Source of the DNA: Plumapathes pennacea
Taxonomy: Eukaryota; Cnidaria; Anthozoa; Antipatharia; Myriopathidae
DNA length: 64,000 nt
Reading direction: 5' to 3'
Assembly (NCBI GenBank): GCA_964036295.1
Contig: OZ038465.1
Location: forward strand, 7,133,167-7,197,166
The translations under genes and the position numbers were made by a program. Under the pieces are notes generated by a model. That model was not told the origin of the DNA. It saw only the letters and a list, made by a program, of their open reading frames with translations, and ran no database searches. Shown here piece by piece: positions 1 to 25,587 of the stretch; the first letter of the stretch is position 1; every line of letters starts with the position of its first letter.

Positions 1-1368
1 ATAGTCCTACCTAACAACTATTTATGGAAAACACTGTAAAATCAAGGAATTCCACACGCCTGCTTCTTGGATACAGAAGTTCGCACGAACTTTGTACCGG
101 AAGCTGATAAACATAAGCCTTGGCACGGGGAATACACCCACGGCACAACGGGCGCGAAGAGTTTTACAAGAAAAGTGATCGAAGTCCATAGACCAGTGCA
201 ATAGTAGTATCATACAAACCTGCTCACCAATATCATACTATCTCGCTTCAAAGATCACTCAACGGCAAGTGGTGACGGCGAAATTCGTGCTTTCCTTGTA
301 AACAAATCTGCTAGAGCCGAGTGTTTATTTTCTTTTGCAATCACTTTTTAAAGATAACACTATCTCTACTTTCATTAACTTTGAAATTGTCAGCTTCGAA
401 TCTGTATTTGCAAGTATATCCTACAATAACACTACTCTGCTACTACAATCACCAAATATATAATCGAAACATTCAAGGAGAAACAGCGGGAGGAAAGTTC
501 CTTGGGCTTGCATGGCAGGCGTTCCCCTAACACGCAGACTTAAAGTCCCTCGAAGTACCCTAAATATATGCTTATAGTTATTTTACACAAACCACTGCAC
601 GTTTTAAACAGGGGAGCTCACGAAACAACTCGAGTTTATCCTCATATTCTTTGGCTGTTCTTAGGAGACTATCCTATACATCAAACTAGAAACATACAAT
701 TATACATTTTCCTACCCTAACTGGTACGTTATTTATTAAGTTACACAGTAACACGGGCAGAATGCAAAGTTCAAATTATTTCAATTCAGATCTTTATATC
801 GAATGCTTTTTCAAAAAACGTGCTCTCTCTGAAATGTTGATGAATTTTTTCCGTCGTCCCCTCTTGTTTCAAGGCCTGGAAAAACATTGTGGCTCCAACA
901 TTGCTAGCGCGTGCATGTTTCCCGGAAGTTGACCCGTTTTGCCACGAGCGAAACATTTGTTGCGGACACAAAACTTGTGTCCTGGCCACAAGAAATGTTT
1001 CTGAAAACCCCAGTAGCATTTGTTGTGTCCGTACTAAGCGCAACAATGTTACCGCACGTTTTACCACCCTGGAAACATTAAAGGACACAATGTTGCCGGA
1101 CCGTTGCCGGAGTACTGCTGGCCTGGTCAGCGGATGTTCGCAGGAACACTGCATGCCAAAATGGCGGGAAAGCCTCGATGTAAAATAAAGTTTAAAAACC
1201 CTGAAGACAGCCGTATCCAAAGAGAAACTTTCCACTCGCTGTTTGCAGTTCTTTCAAATAACCAAAAGTGGTTTTGCCTTTGCATTCCACCTTTGTTTCT
1301 AGACAGAACAAAGGATACTAGCAGAGTATTGTTTGTATGTTTGTTATCACGTGTTCACTTCAAAACAT
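1..1368. other. No gene recognised; short palindromic repeats
   Basis: I see no supportable coding exon here. The stretch lies 3' of the PRPSAP stop codon and part of it is probably its 3' UTR or spacer. Around 945-1005 a degenerate palindrome pairs GAAACATTT with AAATGTTTC around GGACACAA/TTGTGTCC, and related GCAACAATGTT motifs recur to about 1100, which suggests an old inverted-repeat element. Confidence 0.5.
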
Positions 1369-2894
1369 CTAATCCTCCAATGGTACGTTTCGGAACAAGT
1401 ATCCCATCGATTCTCCGTTATGAATTCGTCGAATTGCTTCTGCAAGCAGCGGGCTGATGTCAATGGTCTTGATTTTTGGGCAACGACTTATCTTGGATTT
1501 GTGAGCCACTGTGTTGGTTACCACAACCTGTCGAGAGCAGAGAGTTGTTATTGGATACAAATCAGTACAACCACTACCCGCGATGCCCTGCGAGCAGAGT
1601 CTACCCAGCGAAAACAGCCAACTCGCCTCAGTCACCCAGGGGAAGGTCTCTCTCGGGAAAACGCCCGGTAAAAACCGGTTTACAGAATTGAAATTTAGTT
1701 CTCAGCCTATACGGAATCGGTATTTTGGACACAAATCTCAACCGTTTTTCCGGAGAATAGAAGGCCCTCTTCGCCGTTTTTCGTCCCCGCCCCAAGATCT
1801 GCCCCTGGGTCTCGACCAAGGATACGACAAATTGAAACTGTACACCATGGTAGAATAATAGGGGTGTGACGAGTGCGGACGTGGTATTTACAAGTTCATA
1901 TGCTCCGTCCGTGATCATGGCTCATGTGTTTGCTCGATGAAATTGAGTTTGTGCTATCTGGTAATGGCCATTTTTCGCCACCGTTATCATTGCTGAGTTG
2001 GTATAGAAAACTGTTTGGTTGATGAAAGTGAAATTGAACTTTATACTAACTGTAAAAGGTCGTTTTTTTGCTTTCGTTTTGCTGTGGTCGTGCCAAAAAC
2101 TATTTTCTTTCCGTTTAATTTTTACAAAACTTTAATGAAATTTATCTTTGATGCAGCAGACAGTGTAATCAAATCATCCACTTACCTCGTCAATGTCAGA
2201 GTTTGTGATGAGTTCTGGTGCATTAGCCGACAGCAGCCCGTGCGTAACCATCACGCAAATCTTGTACGCTCCTCTCTGTTTCAACAGTCGTGCAGCTTCC
2301 GCGAACGACTCTGCGTTGTCGATCATGTCGTCCTATTGGTGGGCGAGAAAAGTGACCCACAATGCACTTAGACGTACTCAGGTACAAGGAACAAAACTAG
2401 ATGGCGATGGCGATGATGATGATGATGATAATTCTGCATCTCTCACTCACGCCTGCACTCGGAGGAACTGTAAACAGTCAAGCTGTGCTGCTGCTACGTG
2501 CAATAGCGGTGATGTAATGGTATGTTTGTATTGCTAGAGAAGTTCGTAGTTCACATATGGCAATGTTGTTGCTGCTGCTGATATGATGATCATGGTGATG
2601 ATAAAGATGCTGGTGTTGATGATGACGAAGAACATGATTGTGAAGGTGACGGTGAATATAAATATGGTTATGATAAGGATGGCGATGATGATAATGACGC
2701 TGGCTGTGATGATGGCGATGATGGTGATAACGCTGGTGATGGTGATGATGATGATGGCGATGATGGTGATAACGCTGGTGATGGTGATGATGGTGATGGT
2801 GATGGTGATGGTGATGATGATGATGATGATGATGGTGGTGATGATGATGATGATGATGGTGATAACGCTGGTGATGGTGATGATGATGATGATA

Positions 2895-2949
<55 letters not shown>

Positions 2950-3119
2950 CGATGGTGACGATGATGATGATGATGATGGCGATGATGATGGTGATGATAA
3001 TGGCGATGATGATGATGATGATGACGGTGATGATGATGATGACGGTGATGATGATGATGATGGCGATGATGATGGTGATGATGGTGATAACGCTGGTGAT
3101 GGTGATGATGATGATGATA

Positions 3120-3156
<37 letters not shown>

Positions 3157-3311
3157 CGACGATGGTGACGATGATGATGATGATGATGGCGATGATGATG
3201 GTGATGATAATGGCGATGATGATGATGATGATGACGGTGATGATGATGATGATGGCGATGATGATGGTGATGATGGTGATAACGCTGGTGATGGTGATGA
3301 TGATGATGATA

Positions 3312-3345
<34 letters not shown>

Positions 3346-4078
3346 CGATGGTGACGATGATGATGATGATGATGATGGCGATGATGATGGTGATGATGAT
3401 GGCGATGATGATGATGATGATGATGACGGTGATGATGATGATGATGGCGATGATGATGGTGATGATGATAATAATGATAATGATGGTGATGGTGGCGATG
3501 TCGTTGTTGATGACGTTATAATGGAAAATGCGTCAGAGTGAACTTACCACAATAATGGCGATCTTGCCTCCAACATCTCCCACAACATTCATTGGCGGCT
3601 TAGCCTTCGGTATCGACCCTGAATCGAGAAAACGCTTATATCATTACGTCGATACATTACACTTTTTACCGCCATGACAACGCAGCACTGTACATCAAAA
3701 CAGACAGACATTCCAGTTGTATTACTGACCTGGCACATCCAGAGGCCCAGTCGCCATTGTAGTGAGATTAAAAGAAAAAGTCCTGGCATCAGTGGAGGCA
3801 GGAGGGGGTGAATGTCGACCATCGCGCACTTCGCTATCAGCCTCTTTTGGTTCACCATGAATGACAGCAATGCCTAGGCGTAGTCGCTCAGCGAATGATG
3901 TTGCTCTGAAAAAAATTAAAAAATAAAAAATCTTTAATAGTCAACCCATCAAAAAGTAAGACAGTGGAGTTCTTTACTGCCATGTGGCATGAAATTTTTG
4001 TAGGAGTTTATTTTTGCAAATTTCGCGGGTTTTCCGACAATTAAATCCCACGAAAATAAACTCCCTCGAGTTTGGATG

Positions 4079-4127
<49 letters not shown>

Positions 4128-6696
4128 GGGAAAGTAGAGCACTGTGGTTATATTAATACTGTAAAACACACCTTATTGCAGAGGCTGGATTGCGTGCAAC
4201 AATGACAGCATTCCTGAAGTCTGGAACCTGAGATAAGCAAACACAATCAAAACAGTTTCCTATCAATCAGCACCTACTTTTAAAGAGCAGCCTTGCAAGG
4301 TCTAGATGACTGGAATGTACCCCTACTGTACCTGCTCTGTGATGTACTGGATCATGAAGGGAGAGGCTCGGAGATTGTCAACTGGAACATCATAGAATCC
4401 TTGTATCTCTTTGGAACGAAGGTCCATGGTGATCAATCCACTGAGTCCTGTTGTAGAACAACAGCATGAATGCTTTGAAAAAATAGTGTTTCAGTGATGT
4501 AGAACTGATACCTGAAGGTCAGTCAGCTTTCATTTGAGAAAGCTATCAATATTTTAACATGCTCTCCTAGTTGATCCAGTACCTGATTTGCACATCATAG
4601 AGGCCACCAGCTTGGAAGGAATGGATCCTCTTTTATTCATCTTGCTCTGCTTAGAATATGGCAAATATGGAATCACCCCTGAAAACCATAATCAGTATGT
4701 TATATCTGGAACAGCTAAGTCTGTACTTCAGGTCCCTTCTGTTCTTTGCCCAAAATCAAATGCATGTTCTGTACACCACTGGTGTCTCAAAATTGTTTTG
4801 GCATTTTTATTGTTATTATGGGGAACTTACAGTCTCACAGATTCCCACATTTTGCATTACAAGCAAACAATACTAAAGCCAAGTACACTTTCATAATTTA
4901 TTATTTAAAAATTAAATCTTTAGGGGGCTGCATGTCCATACACTGCAAATTCAGGAGCATTTTCAATCTAAACAGGCACAAGTTTACCTCTCCAAATCAG
5001 ATGTCTTGTGCATATGGCTACTCAAAACTGTACCATCAACAACAACTCAGCAACATGCCGTAGCTTAGTAACTGACCTACGATTCTTCTTGCACAGGATG
5101 TCTTGCATGCATAGGCCATGATGAAAAGTTCCATGAGGGCATCATTCACATTGACATCCTCCCTGAAAACAAATCAAAACACATTGGCCACAAAGATAGG
5201 AAACCAGCAGCAGTGCCAAGCAAACGACTATGAAAAACAAAACAAAACAAAACAAATCAAAAAACAAAACAAAACAATGTTGGTGAATTCCAAAGATCAA
5301 ATATTACAAATACCATGAACACCTATAGAATGCTGTAAGGCACATCCCTTTTGTGTGAAACTGGAACTACTCCACTGAACTTTTGTAAGTTGGTATAATA
5401 AAATTTCATTATGTTGACATTGATAATGCAGTTCTACTGTAAAATATATAAATAAATTGTTGTCAAGTCTAACCCTTGTCCTGACTGAATGATGAACACA
5501 TCTCTTCCCCTCACAGAGACGCTGATGCTGACCTTGGTTTCTGAAATAACACAAACTCTGATAATGAAGCTGTCATCAATACAATGTTTTACTTACATTT
5601 GCTGTAAATATTAATAATAATTTATTTACAACACTATTCAAAACAACAACAATGTAATGCTTTAGTTACCAGAATGGTAATACCACAATACCACAACCAA
5701 GTTGTACTTAATATATGGATGCGTACATACAAGGAAAACAGCTAAAAATATTGATCAAAACTTCTCTAAAGATGAGCTGCTTTACTGTTTTTCCACTGTT
5801 TACCTTTATTCTGAAACTTGCCTACTGTTACTTCTGTCAAATGTATTCCTAGCAATCTGCGAAGAAAAATGCAGGCCAGCTATAGATTTGAAGAAAAAAA
5901 ATTTTTTTTGTGGCCTAGCTCTTTGGGTGCACTTGACATGCTCAGCCACTAATTCCTTTTTACCCACCCATCCTTTGCCTGTTTTGGTCATTCTCATCTA
6001 TAACCTTCTGATAAGTGGCAGAAAGCCCTCTGGCTATTTACCTCACCAAAGCAGCTCAGTAAATATCCACCACTATTCACCTCCACTTTAACGAATAGTT
6101 GTTTAAAAATAGTGTGGTGTCTGCAGTGTGCTCAAGAGGAGGAATGGTGTAGTTTTTTTTATAAAAGCTTTTTCTTAGTCATGATTGGCTGAATCAGGTC
6201 ACCGGATCCAATCAGTATAAATATTGAATGCAGAAGGACGATGGCAATGTGGAGATTTTCCTGTTGGAATTCGGTGATATCGCAACAAGTTTAACAATAT
6301 TATGGGTAGAGGTGACTGATCTCATTAACTCTCCCACACGGTTACAGTTGACATAAAAATGCGAGCAGACACACTCCCGAGACAAATAAATGTTGTTGAA
6401 AATACAATATTCTGTTTTGTTACTTGAACGAACTCAACTGCATCAAAACCGCTAAACCATACTATTGACAAAGGGAAACGTAACCACTTGTATCACTTTC
6501 AGCTTGAAGCAAAACTGGTTTCTTTCATTTTTTACAATTCTCCAGTCAGTCATTTATTGAAGTGCGAACGTAAAGTACTGGCCCTCAAAAATCACACGGA
6601 AGCTTACCTTGCAATCTTGGTGGCCAGATCTTTATTAGTGTTTAAAGCAAACACAAGCAGACCTCCCGAATGCGAATTTTCTCCTATGCCAGCCAT
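1369..6696 (-). CDS. Phosphoribosyl pyrophosphate synthetase-associated protein (PRPSAP1/2-like)
   Basis: Eleven exons in phase give 371 aa: 6608-6696, 5804-5856, 5474-5540, 5077-5162, 4583-4678, 4332-4447, 4172-4227, 3730-3905, 3548-3618, 2186-2332, 1369-1527. The protein keeps the PRPP-synthetase fold ([66 protein letters not shown]). About residue 216 it has DGRHSPPP inside an insert, the hallmark of the associated proteins rather than of the enzyme. Family members are thought to be catalytically silent regulators that sit in the PRPP synthetase complex, which feeds purine, pyrimidine and NAD synthesis in the cytosol. The ending [16 protein letters not shown] tail is present as [17 protein letters not shown]. 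The ATG at 6696 precedes [21 protein letters not shown]; an in-frame upstream ATG (6792) lacks family similarity. A single ancestral-type gene, so I do not choose between PRPSAP1 and PRPSAP2. Confidence 0.93.
2400..3530. repeat. (GAT)n composite microsatellite in a PRPSAP intron
   Basis: A short GAT tract near 2402-2430 is followed from about 2583 to 3530 by nearly pure GAT/GGT/GAC triplets. A longer module starting GATAACGCTGGTGATGG recurs near 2728, 2769, 2863, 3088 and 3279, so the array also has a higher-order period of roughly 195-225 bp in its second half. It lies in the intron between exons 3548-3618 and 2186-2332. A 312-codon Met-rich reading frame across it is a by-product of the triplet. 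Confidence 0.95.
3965..4070. repeat. Dispersed repeat, copy 1 (TTTCGCG / ATTAAATCC type)
   Basis: The stretch contains GTGGCATGAAATTTTTG, AGTTTATTTTTGC and a partly self-complementary core in which TTTCGCGGG is followed by ATTAAATCCCACGAAAATAAACTCC. A close relative sits at about 24258-24345 in a BPTF intron, so this is an interspersed element, probably a small palindromic MITE. Confidence 0.6.
4079..4131. repeat. (GT)n microsatellite joined to a G homopolymer
   Basis: About 16 GT units run directly into about 20 consecutive Gs. It lies in a PRPSAP intron. The G run length may be unreliable in an assembly. Confidence 0.9.
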
Positions 6697-7620
6697 GTCT
6701 TTCGGCAGAATACACGAGCAAGCTGAGAGACTCGTGCTGTTGTGGAAAGGATTAAACTTCGCGCGAGATTGGGCCTGCGTTGTCTTGATCACGTGGCAAC
6801 CTTACACGTGTTGACGGTCGGGGAGGGGGTGGGGGATAGGTATGTGCAAATCTTAAGTATTGTATCGCCCCAAACTTTATTTTCACTGTTAAAAAGCCAC
6901 TTGTAGTTATGTTTCACAGCAGCTCACAGGATTATTACCAGGTTGAGACAATTTTTATCTAACAGCATATTTTTAATTGGGTAAAATGCACAAACAGACA
7001 AAAGTTGCTAAATGAAATATTAAAAATTCAGAATCTTTGCTGTTCTTCCCTTGGAAAGCTACTAGTTTCTCAACATCTTATAGAGTTTGCAAAATTTTTA
7101 TATGCCTAAAATAATGTTTTACTGATGTTAAAATGGTTTTACCACCATGCTGATATTTGCTTCACACAGATTAGCAAATCATCTTATGTTTTGTTCATGA
7201 ACAGTTGGCAGGATAAAGGTCAGGGCTGTAAAAAAACTGGGCACTATCTAAACTGCTGAATTTTCTCTTCACGACTATGCAACTAAAATTTTTCACAAAA
7301 AGAGAAGTACACAATCACCCCTGGTGAATATTTCATCAGAAACGAAAAAATATAGTAAACACTTAAGTGAAACTCTTAAATATGCCAACAAAATTATTAT
7401 TACAGCCAATATTTTATTAATTCACTTAGCATATTATTCTACTTCTAAAGTAGATTATAAACTAGCTAGAAATGGTTGGAAGAGAAAGAATCTGGCCTGT
7501 ATTTGAGTGGTGAGTCACCCTTTATACTGTATAGAAAAGTATTTTTTTTCTTATCTAAGCTGAAGTCAAAATAATATTTTATTCCATAAGCGAAATAACA
7601 CAAAATGAGAAGGTTGGCCT

Positions 7621-9438
7621 CTAAATGAACTGCTCAAGCCCTGGGATTCTCTTGAGCCACTTCTTTACATTATCTGGCGCTGAGTTGACAGCTTTGGCCT
7701 TCACAATACAGCAAGCCACAGCTATATCAGCTAAAGTAATGCTGTTGTTTACAAGCCACTCTTGAGCTCCGAGTGTTGAATTCAGATTTCTCAAAGCTGC
7801 AGCCTTTTCTTTTGAGTTTCCAGTGATAAGGGACTGACTCCCAATGTCTAGCCACCTGTCAACACATGCTGTTTGTTCTGGACTTAGTTTCCCATAAAGC
7901 TCTGGTGCAACTGCTCGGCACAAGTGACGCGCAATGGTGAATTCTCCTGTGAGAGGCACATGGCTGATGGCAGACAGCACTAAGAAAGGATGGTCAGCTG
8001 TTGGAAGAGAGCAATGAGAAACAAAACTATCAAAATATAACAACTTACAAAAAAAAAAACAAAAACAAAAATGATAGGGAATGACTGCTCTACAAGTACA
8101 CTTGGAAAATGATTGGGGTATTTTACTAAAATGTAATCAGAAGATAAATAGCAAAGTTTTTAGCATTAGCCTTCTGCAAAGCATAGACAATATTACAACC
8201 ATGTAAAACTAAGGAAAACTGTACATATTTTCATACTTTCTCTCCACACCAGAGACAAAATAAGAGGTCCATCTCTGCTGTTATTCGGGTTGTTGGTTTG
8301 AAAGCATGACATCAGATTCTTCGACAGAGGCTGGGAGATTGATGAATGTACAAATGCTGCAGTGGAGTGCTTAACTCCTTTCCTGTGAAGGAACTGCTGA
8401 ATACTAATAGCCATCAGAGGAGGATCTGCTGGAGATGCAGAGATGACAAAATCACGGGTCCCTGGGCAGACCTGCAGCAACAAATCAAGAGCAAAAAGGG
8501 AAATCTGGGATTGAACTATTATCAATCACATATTTTTAACCCGGGATGCATTTTAAAAACCCAGCACCATTTCTCCAATATTAACCCTCCCCCCCCCCCC
8601 CCCCCCCCCCCTTTCCTCTCATGTTTTCCAATACCGATAAATGCCCATGCAAACTTGTTCTACAAATGACAACCACAGTGGAAAGAAGGCTCAGATTCTA
8701 TTTGTAAACATCTTCCCCAAATTCTGCATTACTAGTGTATGATTGTATGTTCAATCTTGCTTCTTAGTGCCCATTGTCCAAGTAAGCATCCCTCTCTCAG
8801 GTCCGAAAACTAAATATTTAACACCCTGGGAATGTATTCGGATTTTTAAAACAATCATACAATATGTAGAAAACAGCAAATAATGTGTAATAAGTCTTGA
8901 GTACTACTAACTGCATTTACAGTACCTTGGGTCGAGCTGCTAGTTTGACTCCAATCTGTGTTGCAAGTCCACTGACTTCTTGCTGTAAGCCCTCTAGCTC
9001 TTTCAGGATGTCTGCCTGCCTTTGAATCAAACCTTCCACGTTTGCTGACTGAAAATCAAATCAACATATAAACGCTTGAATGTCTAGTAACAAAATATTG
9101 TTATACGCGCTAGATGGCCCATTACAGCTATTAACATTTTCACTCCAAAAAGTGATCAATTTCGATATTTTTCTTCTTCAGTTTCTCACCAAAAAAATAT
9201 CACACATTGATTAAAACTATCAGTTCTCACTCTTACAAACCCACGTGTATAAAAATATTATATAAAAGTAACAGGGAAGGCTAATTTCCACGGAAATACC
9301 AGAGGAACCACTACTTACCCCTTTATCCGATTGATAATAGCTCCGCATGTTATACATACACGTAGGTAGGTCGGGCACTTTGGAGTCTGAATCACAGAAA
9401 GGCTTCAGGCCGTACATGGAACCGACTTCCGTCGCCAT
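7621..9438 (-). CDS. AIMP2: Aminoacyl-tRNA synthetase complex-interacting protein 2
   Basis: Four exons (9319-9438, 8926-9048, 8237-8471, 7621-7997) join in phase to 284 aa; human AIMP2 has 320. AIMP2 is the core scaffold of the cytosolic multi-tRNA-synthetase complex. Visible parts: an N-terminal peptide with PDLPTCMYNM (residues about 23-32), matching the lysyl-tRNA-synthetase-binding segment of the family; a leucine-zipper-like helix in exon 2 (GLIQRQADILKELEGLQQEV); and a GST-like C-terminal domain in exons 3-4 (DFVISASPADPPL, GEFTIARHL, SKEKAAALRNLNSTLGAQEWL, ITLADIAVACCI). The last block is the GST helix that normally carries the N-capping box. The start ATG (9438) is followed by ATEVGSMYGLK. 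The gene is divergent from BPTF, so the two are probably transcribed from a common promoter region. All splice sites are GT-AG. Confidence 0.93.
8589..8611. repeat. C homopolymer
   Basis: About 23 consecutive Cs in an AIMP2 intron, 3' of exon 8926-9048. The true length may differ from the assembly. Confidence 0.85.
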
Positions 9439-9820
9439 CTTTTTTCTTGGTGTAAATGACCCGCAAAGGATTGTGGGTATCCTGAGCCCTGGGCGAGGAT
9501 GGAGAATTTGTGCTTTTTTTTCTTTTTTTTTTTTTTTTGTATTTCGGCAAATAAAAAAAGGCAGAAACATTGCATTTAGTCAAACCAGTATAAAAATTAG
9601 AGGGTTAAGGATGTTTTTTTAAAATCACAAGCATTTTGAGTCAAAATGCAGGCTAGATGATCACGTGACCTTGTGTCTCGCCGCGCCAAGTGAAAAATGA
9701 ATATGGCGGCTAGAAGCATGGGAAAATGAGGGGAAGTGTATGGGAAATGTAGCGGAAGAAGGCAACAAACGTCACCAGTGAAGCAAATTTTCTAACGCCA
9801 GCCTTAAGCAGTGGAGTATC
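9439..9820. promoter_or_regulatory. Divergent AIMP2/BPTF promoter region
   Basis: The 382 bp between the two start codons hold a TCACGTGAC palindromic E-box (CLEAR/M-box type) at about 9661-9669 and AATATGGCGGC at 9700-9710, which matches the YY1 core ATGGCGGC. No clear TATA box is placed well for either gene. A T-rich run (about 9515-9538) lies near the AIMP2 side. The arrangement fits a CpG-type bidirectional housekeeping promoter; the factor names are inferred from motifs only. Confidence 0.55.
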
Positions 9821-24856
<15,036 letters not shown>

Positions 24857-25078
24857 TGTTCGTCTTTCTGGGAATCGAAGAAAAAGACGAACGATGCAAC
24901 CAAAGGTTGAGAACTCTAATGGAAAGATAGATGCGACGAGCCTTTCCCGATGCGTGAGAAAACTTGTAATACTCGAACTGTTTTCTCTGTAAACGAATTC
25001 GTTTATTTTCAGTTAAACTAAACCTGGAGCGAAGTAATCTACGTACTGTACTCGGGAACAAACTCGTAATATTTTATA

Positions 25079-25084
25079 AATAAA
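25079..25084 (+). terminator. Candidate BPTF polyadenylation signal
   Basis: AATAAA lies 223 bp downstream of the BPTF stop codon and is followed by a T/GT-rich stretch (TTTTGTTGTTGTGTATTTTT). It is the first canonical hexamer after the stop that I can see with such context. Confidence 0.6.
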
Positions 25085-25587
25085 CGCCAAGGTTATCTTT
25101 TGTTGTTGTGTATTTTTGACTGCAAACCACAAACAATTGCAGCAGTTTCTCAGTGATGCTTGTACACTGGAAAATTTGTGGTAAAGGTTAACTCAAATGG
25201 TATTGTTGCCTCGAAGACTCGCAGTCGTCACAACTACTTCTGTGTAATATTGCCGTACCTTTCTTTAACTGCCACGTTTCTCTGTCCGAATTAATAGACG
25301 TATATATGCAAAAAGAATAAAACAAACCACAAAAAAAAAAACAAAAAAAAAAACAAAAAAAACAAAAACAAAAACAAAAACAAAAACAAAAACAAAAAAC
25401 AACAAAAAAACACGAACTCAGCCCAACGACAACGTGCACTGCTAAAAGAAGTTTTCATTTGAGTGGTGACACCTGTAGGTTCACTTGACATTTCTTGGCA
25501 GTTTCTCTGGTCAGAGAGAGAGAGAGACAGAGGAGCACTTGACGGCCACCAAACAAAGTCCATAATCCACAGAAAGAAGGATAACAA
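25085..25587. other. Spacer between BPTF and RMDN1; A-rich repeat
   Basis: No gene. The convergent 3' ends of BPTF and the RMDN1-like gene face each other here. From about 25326 to 25410 the sequence is an irregular (CAAAAA)n tract. Confidence 0.7.

Noticed and set aside
2583..3521. 312-aa open frame on the plus strand made almost only of Met
   Set aside because: It is the translation of the (GAT)n array within a PRPSAP intron; the composition has no protein-like complexity.
25188..25587. Phe/Cys-rich frames on the minus strand
   Set aside because: They translate the (CAAAAA)n tract in the BPTF/RMDN1 spacer.
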